Below, piece after piece: positions 9,371 to 17,679 of a stretch of 64,000 bases of DNA (its first letter is position 1; the number at the start of each line of letters is the position of its first letter). The notes beneath the pieces are model-generated. The model was given only the letters and a program-made list of their open reading frames with translations, ran no database searches and had not been told where the DNA came from. The position numbers were made by a program, and so were the translations under genes. This stretch comes from Kribbella sandramycini (GTDB lineage: Bacteria > Actinomycetota > Actinomycetes > Propionibacteriales > Kribbellaceae): assembly GCF_013131805.1 (NCBI RefSeq), contig NZ_JABJRC010000003.1, positions 62,001 to 126,000 on the forward strand, read 5' to 3'.

Positions 9371-9458
9371 AACGACATGAGGTAGTCGCCTCCCGCAGCT
9401 CCGGCGCCACCGCCTCAGGCGGGACGCCGGAGCGCCGCAAGCACTACCTCATGTCGTT
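9371..9458. terminator. Long bipartite inverted repeat between convergent genes
   Basis: AACGACATGAGGTAGT at 9371-9386 and its exact reverse complement at 9443-9458 form a 16-bp perfect outer stem. Inside it GCTCCGGCG (9398-9406) and CGCCGGAGC (9425-9433) form a second perfect 9-bp stem. The whole fills the gap between convergent stops at 9368 and 9466. It has no T-run. A bidirectional terminator is the simplest reading; a small mobile hairpin element is the alternative. Confidence 0.6.
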
Positions 9459-9465
9459 AGCGACA

Positions 9466-12400
9466 TCAGGCCGCGCGCCGCCGCAACACCGTCGTCGCGC
9501 CGATCGCCAGCCCGAACACAGCCAGCCCGGCCAGCAGCCGCAACCAGCTGCGCCCGCCCTCACCGCTGGCCCCTGCCAGCTTCAGCGAGTACGCCGTAGC
9601 TCCCACAGCCCCTTCCGGTGCGCCGAACGGCATCGACTCCGCCTTCGCCCGCTGCGCCGAAGCCGACAACATGCTGTACCGCCGCCCAAAATCAAGCGTC
9701 GTCTCGTTGCCCTTCTTAGCCAACGTCTGCGCCCCCTCGGTCGACAGCCGCCGCGCCCCCTCCGGAATCGCCTTCGTCCCCTCGGCGGCAGTGTTCAGCC
9801 CCTCGGCCAGCTTCCCCGACCCCTCAGCCGCAGCCGTGATCCCGGTCGACAACTCCTTCGACCCCGCAGCCAGCTTGTCCGACCCGTCCTTGGCCTTACC
9901 GGCACCGTCCGCGAGCTTCGCGGTTCCTTCGGACAGCAGGAACAACCCGTCATCGAGCTTCCCGGTCCCGTCGGCCAGGACCCCGACACCACCGCCGAGC
10001 CGCTTCGTACCAGCCGCGAGGTCGTTGGTTCCGGTCCGCAGCCGCTTGGTCCCGGCCGCCAGATCGTTGGTACCGGTGGACAACCGCCGCATTCCGCCGG
10101 CCAGCTCGTTCGAGCCGGACCGCAACCGCTTGGTCCCGGCCGCCAGGTCATTGGTTCCGGTCTTCAGCCGCTTGGTCCCCGCCGCGAGGTCGTTCGTCCC
10201 CGTCGTCAACCGCTTGGTCCCGGCCGCCAGATCGTTCGTGCCCACCGTGAGCCGTTGCGTGCCGGCCACGAGGCCGTCCGCACCAGCGTCGAGCTGACCG
10301 ATACCGGTGCCCAGCTCGCCCATCTTGAGGTCGATCAGGCTGGCGCCGTCCGAGAGCTGCTCGAGCGCGGCGAACAGTTGCGTGCCACCCGCTTGGATCT
10401 GTGCGACTCCGGCCTGCAGGCCGTTCACACCGCCACGCAGCGTCTTGTCCGCGGGCGTGTCATCGGCCTTGCCGATCGCTCCTTGGACATCCTGCACGAC
10501 GCTGGAGACCAGCTCACTCACCCCGGCGTCCACAGCCTGCAATCCCTGCGCCAGACCGGGCTTGGCGTCCGGGCAACCCGAGACGCGATTGTCCAGACCA
10601 CACTGCAGCTGCTCCAGGCCTGGAACGGCTCGCTGGGTCAGTCGGCCCTTGAGGTACGCGAGTGCCACCTGCAGGGTCGCCGAGCTCGGGAGCGGCTCGT
10701 CCAGGTCACCGGGCCCGCTACCGATCGAACCCATCCGCGCCAGCGCCGCGTCCAGGATCATCTTCTTGACCGCGTTCTCCTCGGCGCCCTTGTTCGCATC
10801 GCCGGCCGGTCCGTTCAGCACCGCCGCGGCAGCGCCGTAGCACTCCTCGCTGTAGCCCTTGTTCGGCTTACCGTTGCTCACGGCATCGACTGCGTCGGAC
10901 AGACAGTCCACGCCGCGGCGCATCTTGTCGATGCCCGGACCGGACGCCTCGAGCTGCTGCTTGATCCGCTGCAGCCCGCCGAGCAGCGTGCTGCTGTCGT
11001 TGACCGAGCCGATACCACCGCGCAGTTGCTGGATCCCCGCGTGCAGGGGCTTGGCGGCTTCGGGCAGTTGGCCGATACCGCCGTACAGGAGGCCCAGGCC
11101 GTCCTCGACACCCTTGAGGCCTGCACTGACCTGAGTCAGCCCGGTGATGAGGGCCGGACCGGCGCCGGTCGCCGTGTCCAGACCGCCCGCGAGGGTGCCA
11201 GTACCTGCCTTGAGCTGGACGGCCCCGGTGTTCACCTTGGTGGTGCCGGCCTTGAGACGGCCGGTGCCGGCATCCAGGTCCTTCGCACCGGCCTGGAGCC
11301 TGCCGGCACCGGCGTCCAGATCCTTCGCACCGACCTGGAGCTTTCCGGCGCCCGCGTCGAGATCCTTCGCGCCAACCTGAAGTTTGCCTGCTCCGGTGTC
11401 GAGATCCGTCGCGCCCTTCTTCAGCTTGCCGGCGCCGGCGTCCAGATCCTTCGCACCCCGCTGCAGGCGGCCCGCGCCCCCTTCGAGGTCCTTGGCGCCC
11501 TTCTGGAGTTTGCCCGCACCCGCGTCGAGCTCCTTGGCGCCGGCTTTGAGCTTGCCGGCGCCGTCGTTCAGTTTGTCGGCGCCTGCGGCGGCTTCGCCGG
11601 TCTTGGTGCGCAGCAGCGAAGCGCCGGTGTCGAGGTCGGCGAGGCCGCCGGCCAACTGGGCGGCGCCGGAGGTCAGTTGGGTGGCGCCGGGGGCGGCTTT
11701 GCCGGCTAGGCCCTCGTTGAGGGTTTTGGCGCCGGCATTGAGTTGGAGGAGGCCGCTGAGGAGTTTTTCGCCGCCTTCGCGGAGTTTGACCAGGTTGGCG
11801 TCGAGTTCGCCGCCGCCTTCGACCAGGTCGACGCCTTTCTCGGCGCCGGTCTGGTAGCCGGAGACGGCGGTCTTGAAGGTAGGGCTGTCGAGGGGGCTGA
11901 CCGGGAGCGCGGTCAGCTCGGCCTCGGGGACGACAGCGTTGTCGACCTCGGCCGACCAGCCGAACTCGGCGGTCGCGGCGCCGACCGGCGGGAAGAGGGT
12001 GACGGTGAAGCTGAGCTTCGTGCCACCCTTGCCGTCACCGGCCTTGTTCGCCTCGTTCGACTGGACGTCGCCGAACTCGGGCGGCAGCACCGTCGTCAAC
12101 TGGCCGACCATCGGGATGACGACGTCCGCCTGCTCGGTGACCTTGCGGCCGTAGCCGTCGGTGATGGTCACCGGCTGGGACTTCCCGGAGTTGTTCTCGA
12201 CCAGGTAATGCGCCGCGAGCCGGCCCTTCTTGCCAACCGCGTCACCCGGCTTCTTCAGCTTCTTGCCGTTCAGCGTGTAGGTGACCGCGACGGTGATCGG
12301 CAGCTTCTTCTTGTCGAAGTCGCTGACGGTCCGCAGCCGCTGCTCGCCGTGCACCGAGGTGTCGACGGTCATCTTGCCGTCCTTGACCGTGAACCCGCCG

Positions 12401-12672
12401 AACCCGTCCAGGTTGCGCAGGCCGTCGGTCGAGACCGGGTTGTCGAGTTTGACCTTGCCGTTGCCGATCAGCGCGAGCTGCTCGTAGACGCGGGCGCCCT
12501 CGACCTTGCCGCTGGCGTCGAGCCGGGCCTGCACGGTCTCGGTGTTGGTGACGACGACGGGGTCGGCCGTCACGGCCCCGGCGGTCGCCAGGGCCTGGGA
12601 GGTGGACAGGGCAAAGGCGATCGGGACGGCGACGACGGCCGCCGCTGCCCGAGTGATCCGTTGGGCGGTCAC
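9466..12672 (-). CDS. Giant secreted/anchored repeat protein with LxxGxxx tandem repeats
   Basis: 1068 residues, GTG start. Residues 1-30 are a signal peptide and residues about 1040-1063 (LRLLAGLAVFGLAIGATTVL) a C-terminal membrane anchor ending in RRRAA. Residues about 35-270 look like an extracytoplasmic beta domain. From about 300 to 990 the protein is built of 7-residue repeats of the form L-x-x-G-x-x-x, often doubled to about 14 residues (KDLDAGAGKLQVGA and variants). Such repeats occur in YhgE/Pip-type phage-infection and ESX-linked exporter proteins and should form a very long helical rod. The start overlaps the stop of the small membrane gene (GTGA). Function unknown; a surface filament or export-associated spacer is likely. 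Confidence 0.82.
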   Translation of the reverse strand: MTAQRITRAAAAVVAVPIAFALSTSQALATAGAVTADPVVVTNTETVQARLDASGKVEGARVYEQLALIGNGKVKLDNPVSTDGLRNLDGFGGFTVKDGKMTVDTSVHGEQRLRTVSDFDKKKLPITVAVTYTLNGKKLKKPGDAVGKKGRLAAHYLVENNSGKSQPVTITDGYGRKVTEQADVVIPMVGQLTTVLPPEFGDVQSNEANKAGDGKGGTKLSFTVTLFPPVGAATAEFGWSAEVDNAVVPEAELTALPVSPLDSPTFKTAVSGYQTGAEKGVDLVEGGGELDANLVKLREGGEKLLSGLLQLNAGAKTLNEGLAGKAAPGATQLTSGAAQLAGGLADLDTGASLLRTKTGEAAAGADKLNDGAGKLKAGAKELDAGAGKLQKGAKDLEGGAGRLQRGAKDLDAGAGKLKKGATDLDTGAGKLQVGAKDLDAGAGKLQVGAKDLDAGAGRLQAGAKDLDAGTGRLKAGTTKVNTGAVQLKAGTGTLAGGLDTATGAGPALITGLTQVSAGLKGVEDGLGLLYGGIGQLPEAAKPLHAGIQQLRGGIGSVNDSSTLLGGLQRIKQQLEASGPGIDKMRRGVDCLSDAVDAVSNGKPNKGYSEECYGAAAAVLNGPAGDANKGAEENAVKKMILDAALARMGSIGSGPGDLDEPLPSSATLQVALAYLKGRLTQRAVPGLEQLQCGLDNRVSGCPDAKPGLAQGLQAVDAGVSELVSSVVQDVQGAIGKADDTPADKTLRGGVNGLQAGVAQIQAGGTQLFAALEQLSDGASLIDLKMGELGTGIGQLDAGADGLVAGTQRLTVGTNDLAAGTKRLTTGTNDLAAGTKRLKTGTNDLAAGTKRLRSGSNELAGGMRRLSTGTNDLAAGTKRLRTGTNDLAAGTKRLGGGVGVLADGTGKLDDGLFLLSEGTAKLADGAGKAKDGSDKLAAGSKELSTGITAAAEGSGKLAEGLNTAAEGTKAIPEGARRLSTEGAQTLAKKGNETTLDFGRRYSMLSASAQRAKAESMPFGAPEGAVGATAYSLKLAGASGEGGRSWLRLLAGLAVFGLAIGATTVLRRRAA

Positions 12673-13274
12673 GGACGCTCTCCTTCGACGGTGGCGAACT
12701 CACGGGTCTCGTTGACAGGAAGCTCTTCGGTCGGCTCGCCGTCCGGCGGCGGCACCTCGGTGCGGGCCTCCGGTTCGGCCGGGGTCGCGGGCTGCGGCCG
12801 CTGGATCGAGGTCGCCAGGAACCCGATCCCGGCCGCGAGCAGGACGCCGGTCGCCGCGGACGGCGACTGCGCCAGGAACGCCGGGCTGTCGGCCGTGTAC
12901 GTCTCCTCGTAGACGGCGACCATCGCGGCCGCGCCGAGCAGCAGCGTCCACAACGGCAGCCGGTTCGCGGAGCCAGCCGCGAACAGCACGCAGACGGCCA
13001 CCACGAGCACCGCCGCAACCGCCCGTCCGGACGCCGAATCGGGCAGGTAGAGCGCCCGGACGGCGAACCCGAGCCAGGCGACGAAGAGCCCGATCACGAA
13101 ACCGGCGGCCCGCTGAGCCGGCGTGCGTTCCTGCACCAGCCCCACCACACCCCCCAGGGCCCCGCCGACCAGCGCCACGTGCTGCGTGTCCAGACCGAGG
13201 GCTTCCCCCACCAGACACAACAGACCCGCGACCACGGCCAGCAGAGCACCGCATAGCAAGGTACTGCGCTGCAT
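12669..13274 (-). CDS. Small polytopic membrane protein coupled to the repeat protein
   Basis: About 201 residues from ATG 13274, which has GGAGG eight bases upstream; an upstream in-frame ATG at 13325 has no such site. Five or so hydrophobic helices occupy residues about 5-150 (for example STLLCGALLAVVAGLLCLVG and AVAAVLVVAVCVLFAAGSA), followed by a Pro/Glu-rich cytoplasmic or extracellular tail (about 155-201). No named family was recognised. The GTGA overlap with the repeat protein gene means the two are made together, so this protein may help to place or export the repeat protein. Confidence 0.72.
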   Translation of the reverse strand: MQRSTLLCGALLAVVAGLLCLVGEALGLDTQHVALVGGALGGVVGLVQERTPAQRAAGFVIGLFVAWLGFAVRALYLPDSASGRAVAAVLVVAVCVLFAAGSANRLPLWTLLLGAAAMVAVYEETYTADSPAFLAQSPSAATGVLLAAGIGFLATSIQRPQPATPAEPEARTEVPPPDGEPTEELPVNETREFATVEGERP

Positions 13275-13488
13275 ATGAGTCCTCCACCTCACTGTGGACT
13301 CCGGGACCCCCTCCGGAAAATCCAAGATTCACGTACTTGAACTACTGTTCAGTACAAGAGCTGAAGGACGTTCGTACCAGGCGGTAACCTCGGCTTCAAG
13401 ACCGGAACGGTACCGACTCGGAAATCGGCCGATTTCAAGTGTTTGAAGGGCTTTCCAGGGCCTGTTTGCCAGGACATAGGATGCCGAT
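13275..13488. promoter_or_regulatory. 214-bp divergent intergenic region with imperfect palindrome
   Basis: This gap separates the membrane/repeat-protein pair from the UBP zinc-finger gene and must hold both promoters. At 13333-13355 GTACTTGAAC and GTTCAGTAC form an imperfect inverted repeat (one base offset), a possible operator. It is less GC-rich than the flanking genes. No hairpin with a T-run was seen. Confidence 0.4.
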
Positions 13489-13845
13489 ATGACGCAGAAT
13501 TCTGGGACGCCCGGGATCGACAGCTCCGTCCCGCCGAGCGGCACCGGGTGTGCCGAATGCCTGGAGCACGACGGCTGGTGGTTCCACCTACGCCGGTGCG
13601 CGCAGTGCGGCCACATCGGCTGCTGCGACTCCTCCCCCGCGCAGCACGCGTCGGCGCACGCCGAGCAGACCGGTCACCCGATCGTCCGCAGCTTCGAACC
13701 CGGCGAGGACTGGTTCTGGCACTACGGCGAGTCGCAGTACTACAACGGCCCGGAGCTCGCGCCGCCGCAGTCCCGCCCGGAGGACCAGCCCGTGCCGGGG
13801 CCGGCCGGGAACGTCCCGGCCGACTGGCAGCAGCACCTCAACTGA
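13489..13845 (+). CDS. UBP-type zinc-finger protein
   Basis: A 118-residue protein made almost entirely of a UBP-type zinc finger. Zinc ligands are visible in CAECLEHDGWWFHLRRC, CAQCGHIGCCDSS, and the histidines of HASAHAEQTGHPI; the FEPGEDWFWHY segment and the C-terminal Trp are typical of the bacterial stand-alone form. In eukaryotes this domain binds ubiquitin C-termini; bacterial single-domain members are common in actinobacteria, without a settled function. ATG at 13489. Its stop lies 7 bp from the convergent epimerase stop. Confidence 0.85.
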   Translation: MTQNSGTPGIDSSVPPSGTGCAECLEHDGWWFHLRRCAQCGHIGCCDSSPAQHASAHAEQTGHPIVRSFEPGEDWFWHYGESQYYNGPELAPPQSRPEDQPVPGPAGNVPADWQQHLN

Positions 13846-13851
13846 ACTGGT

Positions 13852-14853
13852 TCAGAGCACGAAACCGGTCGGGAACGGGTCGTCGGGGTCCAACAGGTAG
13901 TTCGCGGTCCCGGTGATCCAGGCCCGGCCGGTGATGGTCGGTACGACGGCGTCGTACGGGCCGACCGTCGTCCGCTCGATCAGGCGGCCGGTGAAGCGGG
14001 TGCCGATGAAGGACTCGTTGACGAAGTCGGTGTCGAGGGCGAGCTCGCCGCGGGCGTACAGCTGGGCCATCCGGGCCGATGTCCCGGTGCCGCAGGGCGA
14101 GCGGTCGAACCAGCCGGGGTGGATGGCCATCGCGTTCCGCGAGTCGGCGCCGTCCAGCCCGGGTGCGGTGAATTGGACGTGTTTGCAGCTGTGGATACTC
14201 GGGTCGAGCGGGTGCACCGGGCGGTCGGTCGCGTTGATCGCGGCCATGATGTCGAGCCCCGTCCGCAGGATCTCGTCTTTGTACTTCCGGTCGAAACCCC
14301 AGGCGATCCGCGTGATCGGCAGGATCGCGTAGAAGTTGCCGCCGTAGGCCAGGTCGTAGGTGATCGACCCGTAGCCCGGGACGTCGACCACGGCGTCCAG
14401 CGTGTGACTGTACGACGGGACGTTCCGTAGCGTCACATGTTCCGCACGACCGTTGCTCACGGCAACTTCGACGACGACGAGGCCGGCCGGAGTGTCGAGC
14501 CGCACCACCGTGACCGGCTCCTGGACCTCGACCATGCCGGACTCGACGAGCACGGTCGCGACGCCGATCGTCCCGTGCCCACACATCGGCAGGCAGCCGG
14601 ACACCTCGATGTAGAGCACGCCCCAATCGGCGTCCGGGCGGGTCGGCGGCTGCAGGATCGCGCCGCTCATCGCCGCGTGCCCGCGCGGCTCGTTCATCAG
14701 GAACTGCCGGAGGCCGTCGAGGTGCTTCTCGAAGTACTCGCGGCGTTCGGCCATCGTCGCACCGGGGATGACGCCCACGCCGCCGGTGACGACGCGGGTC
14801 GGCATCCCCTCGGTGTGCGAGTCGATCGCCGTGATCGTGCGGACCGATCTCAT
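13852..14853 (-). CDS. 4-hydroxyproline 2-epimerase (proline racemase family)
   Basis: 333 residues from ATG 14853, which overlaps the upstream stop as ATGA; upstream in-frame extension is not homologous. Proline racemase family. Both catalytic cysteines are present, in LPMCGHGT (about residue 88) and SPCGTGTSARMA (about residue 250), which marks a two-base racemase/epimerase rather than a trans-3-hydroxyproline dehydratase, which has Thr or Ser in one position. It should convert trans-4-hydroxy-L-proline to cis-4-hydroxy-D-proline. It is the last gene of an operon that supplies the next steps: an HcnABC-type D-hydroxyproline dehydrogenase and a DHDPS-type deaminase. Confidence 0.9.
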   Translation of the reverse strand: MRSVRTITAIDSHTEGMPTRVVTGGVGVIPGATMAERREYFEKHLDGLRQFLMNEPRGHAAMSGAILQPPTRPDADWGVLYIEVSGCLPMCGHGTIGVATVLVESGMVEVQEPVTVVRLDTPAGLVVVEVAVSNGRAEHVTLRNVPSYSHTLDAVVDVPGYGSITYDLAYGGNFYAILPITRIAWGFDRKYKDEILRTGLDIMAAINATDRPVHPLDPSIHSCKHVQFTAPGLDGADSRNAMAIHPGWFDRSPCGTGTSARMAQLYARGELALDTDFVNESFIGTRFTGRLIERTTVGPYDAVVPTITGRAWITGTANYLLDPDDPFPTGFVL

Positions 14854-15752
14854 CGCAACGACTCCACAGCCTTCTGCATGTCCTGCTCCAGTTGGGCCAG
14901 GTTCTCCGGAACGAGCGGGCCGCGCGGCGGGCGGCACGGGCCGCCGTACCGGCCGACGTAGTCCATCCCGTACTTGATCGCCTGCACGAACTCCGTCCGC
15001 GAATCCCATCGGAACGCCGCGACCAGCGGCTCGTACAACGCGCGCGCCTCCTCCAGCTTGCCCTGGACGGCGAGGTCGAACAAGCGCACCGACTCGGCCG
15101 GAAACACGTTCGGGAAACCCGCGAACCAGCCGGTCGCGCCCATCAGCAGCGCTTCCAGGGTGAGATCGTCGGCCCCGGCGACGACGGTCAGCCCGGGCGC
15201 CGCCTCACGGATCTCCAGGATCCGCCGGACGTCTCCGGAGAACTCCTTCACCGCGACGACGTTCTCGATCTGCGCGATCTCGGCCAGCAGGCCGGGCGTC
15301 AGATCCACCTTCGTGTCGATCGGGTTGTTGTAGACCATCACCGGCAACCCGGCCTTCGCCACCTCGCCGAAGTGGTGCAGCACCTCGCCCGGGTTGGCCC
15401 GATACATCGTCGGCGGCAGGCACAGTACGCCGTCCGCCCCGTCCTCGGCCGCCCGCTCCGCCCAAGCTCGCGCCTGGTGCGCCCCCACCCCGTGGACGCC
15501 GACCACCACGACCCCGTCGTTGCCCACCGCATCGATCGCCGTCCGGGCCACGGCTCGCCGTTCGTCGTCACTCAACGACGAGTACTCGCCCAGCGACCCG
15601 TTCGGCCCGACGCCCCGGCATCCGTTGTCCACCAGCCAGCGGCAATGCTCGGCGTACCGGTCCAGATCCACCCGCAACCCCGCGGGCGCCGACCCGTCCT
15701 CGGCGTACGGCAACGCCGTCGCCACGATCACGCCATCCAACGTCTCACTCAC
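14850..15752 (-). CDS. DHDPS-family pyrroline-4-hydroxy-2-carboxylate deaminase candidate
   Basis: About 300 residues, DapA/N-acetylneuraminate lyase family. The Schiff-base lysine is in VVAVKEFSGD and the catalytic tyrosine in VMVYNNP; the N-terminal GPNGSLGEYSSL block replaces the GTTGE of DapA, so it is not a lysine-biosynthesis DapA. By context it is the deaminase that turns 1-pyrroline-4-hydroxy-2-carboxylate into 2,5-dioxovalerate (2-oxoglutarate semialdehyde). Start: GTG 15752 has GGAGG eight bases upstream and overlaps the end of the dehydrogenase gene; an ATG at 15770 is possible. The stop overlaps the epimerase start by 4 bp. Confidence 0.82.
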   Translation of the reverse strand: MSETLDGVIVATALPYAEDGSAPAGLRVDLDRYAEHCRWLVDNGCRGVGPNGSLGEYSSLSDDERRAVARTAIDAVGNDGVVVVGVHGVGAHQARAWAERAAEDGADGVLCLPPTMYRANPGEVLHHFGEVAKAGLPVMVYNNPIDTKVDLTPGLLAEIAQIENVVAVKEFSGDVRRILEIREAAPGLTVVAGADDLTLEALLMGATGWFAGFPNVFPAESVRLFDLAVQGKLEEARALYEPLVAAFRWDSRTEFVQAIKYGMDYVGRYGGPCRPPRGPLVPENLAQLEQDMQKAVESLR

Positions 15753-17679
15753 AGCTCTCTCCTCCGTCATCTGCCAAATCCCCCAACCGAACCGGCACCG
15801 CGACCACCCGCTTCACCGCACCCCCCGAACAGACCCGCCCCTGGCACATCCCCAACCCCATCCGGCTCCCCAACCGAAAGACCCGCCCCTCCCCTTCAAC
15901 CCCCACCAGGTCTATGGCCCGAACCTCCTCACACCGGCAAACCACCGTCTCCCCACGCACCCACCCCGCAGCCCCATCGCCCACCGGATAGGCGCGACTC
16001 AGAACCCCCACCACACTCCTGGTTTTCTTGAGGTCTTCTTGTGCAGTGGACTCGAATCCCGCGTGACGGGCGGCTGCAACTCCGGCGACTCGCCCTTCGG
16101 CGGCGGCGAGTGCGGCACCGCCGATCCCGGTCAACTCACCGGCAGCGAAGACTCCGGGGGTGGTGGTTTGCTGGTTGGAGTCGACGCGGACGACGCCGTC
16201 CGACAGCTCGCACCCGGCGGCGGTGGCCAGCTCCAGGTTCGGGATGAACCCATGGCTCACGCAGAGCGCGTCACAGGAGATCCGGCGCCGGGTGCCCGGG
16301 ATCGGCGTCCAACTGGAGTCGATCCGAGCAACCGTGACGGACTCGACGTGATCATCGCCGTGCGCCTCGACCACAGCCCAGCCATGCCGAACCGGAACGC
16401 GATGCCGAGCCAGCGCACCGGCGTACTTCAGAAACTCAGGAAGCTTGCTAGCAGCAACTAATGGCGCCGACGCCCAGCCCCGGCCGATCGTTCGCAAGGT
16501 GTTGGCCTCGAACAGCCCAGCGATCCGCGCGCCGACCTCCAGCAACGACTCGGCCACCGGCAACAGGAACGGCCCCGTCCCCGCGACGACCACCCGGCGA
16601 CCGACCCCGATCCGCTGCCCCTTCGCCAGCGCCTGCGCAGCCCCCGCGGTGTAAACCCCCGGCAGATCCCACCCCGGAAACGGCAACACCCGATCGTAGG
16701 CCCCAGTAGCCAACACCACCGCCCGCGCATCAACCGCAAAGACCGCCCGCCCCACCGCATCCGCAGCCCCCCGCTGCACCCACACCCGCTTCCCCTCCAC
16801 CGCCCACACCGAACTCTCCCCCAACCACTCCACCCGCTCATGCCCCAACAACCGCTCCCGCACCCCCGCAAACCCCTTCCCCGGCCGCTCCACCCCCACC
16901 TCAGCCTGCCGATGAAACTGCCCACCCACCCCCCGCCCCGCATCAACCAAAACCACCGAGGCCCCCACCTCCGCCGCCCCCAAAACCGCCGCCATCCCAC
17001 CCGGCCCACCCCCCACCACAACCACATCCGCAACCACCGCGCCCCGCCCACCCCGAGCCGGCGCCACACCCCCGGCAGCCACCCCGCCCGAAGCGAGCGC
17101 CTCCACGCGGCCGCCGGCCGTCGCGCCGACTGCCTCCGAGGAAGTACCAACGAGCGCCTCACCGCCCCCGACCGCGGGCAGAACAGCTCCGTCTTGGGTG
17201 GCGACACCGGGCTGACACGCACAGCCGCCAGTCGTCCCGGCCGATGCAGACGGACGAACGCCGCCAGGCGACCCGCAACCCTCCGGCAGAACAACCCCAT
17301 GCTGGCCGGTGACCACACCGCCGGGCTGGCCCGGGCAACCGCCCGTCGTCTCGGCGGATGCGGACGCAGGAGCGTCGCCGGGGGGCTCGGGGAGGACGGC
17401 GCCGGGTTGGGTGGTGATGGTGTCGCCGGGGGTTATGGCGCGTTGGCAGGCTCGGATGTCGGGGGTGCCGTTGACGACGACGAGGCAGTCGAAGCAGGCG
17501 CCGATGCCGCAGAAGACGCCTCGGGGGCGGTTGTGGATGCGGGTGGTTCGCCAGGTGTCGCGGCCGGCGGCGAGGAGGACGGCGGCTACGGTTTGGCCGG
17601 CCAGGGCTGGGACCGGGTGGCCGTCGACGGTGACTGGGATGGGGGTGCCGGGGGTGGGGTCGGCCAGGTAGGAGGTCAT
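15745..17679 (-). CDS. Fused HcnA-HcnB-type dehydrogenase subunit with repetitive linker
   Basis: About 644 residues from ATG 17679 (overlaps upstream stop as ATGA). Residues 1-90 are a Fer2_4 [2Fe-2S] ferredoxin-like domain with FCGIGACFDC and a later RAC. Residues about 92-175 are a low-complexity linker holding an imperfect tandem repeat. From about 218 (VVVVGGGPGGMAA) runs the FAD/NAD-dependent oxidoreductase domain, and near the end a BFD-like cluster domain with VVCRCEEV and MGMCQGRVC. It unites the HcnA and HcnB subunits of hydrogen-cyanide-synthase-like and D-hydroxyproline dehydrogenase complexes. With the DAO-type subunit it should oxidise cis-4-hydroxy-D-proline to the pyrroline. 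Its codons favour G in third position more than those of its neighbours. Confidence 0.85.
   Translation of the reverse strand: MTSYLADPTPGTPIPVTVDGHPVPALAGQTVAAVLLAAGRDTWRTTRIHNRPRGVFCGIGACFDCLVVVNGTPDIRACQRAITPGDTITTQPGAVLPEPPGDAPASASAETTGGCPGQPGGVVTGQHGVVLPEGCGSPGGVRPSASAGTTGGCACQPGVATQDGAVLPAVGGGEALVGTSSEAVGATAGGRVEALASGGVAAGGVAPARGGRGAVVADVVVVGGGPGGMAAVLGAAEVGASVVLVDAGRGVGGQFHRQAEVGVERPGKGFAGVRERLLGHERVEWLGESSVWAVEGKRVWVQRGAADAVGRAVFAVDARAVVLATGAYDRVLPFPGWDLPGVYTAGAAQALAKGQRIGVGRRVVVAGTGPFLLPVAESLLEVGARIAGLFEANTLRTIGRGWASAPLVAASKLPEFLKYAGALARHRVPVRHGWAVVEAHGDDHVESVTVARIDSSWTPIPGTRRRISCDALCVSHGFIPNLELATAAGCELSDGVVRVDSNQQTTTPGVFAAGELTGIGGAALAAAEGRVAGVAAARHAGFESTAQEDLKKTRSVVGVLSRAYPVGDGAAGWVRGETVVCRCEEVRAIDLVGVEGEGRVFRLGSRMGLGMCQGRVCSGGAVKRVVAVPVRLGDLADDGGESCE
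17154..17406 (-). repeat. Imperfect tandem repeat in the linker of the fused dehydrogenase subunit
   Basis: The linker contains two consecutive copies and a partial third of a unit of about 36-40 residues. Each has a head GAVLPE or GVVLPE, a middle PxASASAETTGGC or RPSASAGTTGGC, and an end CPGQPG or CACQPG. The DNA copies align over about 110 bp on the plus strand. Each copy carries a cysteine pair not present in separate HcnA or HcnB proteins. Confidence 0.7.

Noticed and set aside
9451-11709. A 752-codon plus-strand frame with regular repeats
   Set aside because: It is the antisense shadow of the LxxGxxx heptads; its repeats only mirror those of the true protein.
12669-13325. Longer start (13325) for the small membrane protein
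   Set aside because: ATG 13274 has GGAGG at good spacing and begins with the hydrophobic helix; the extension has neither.
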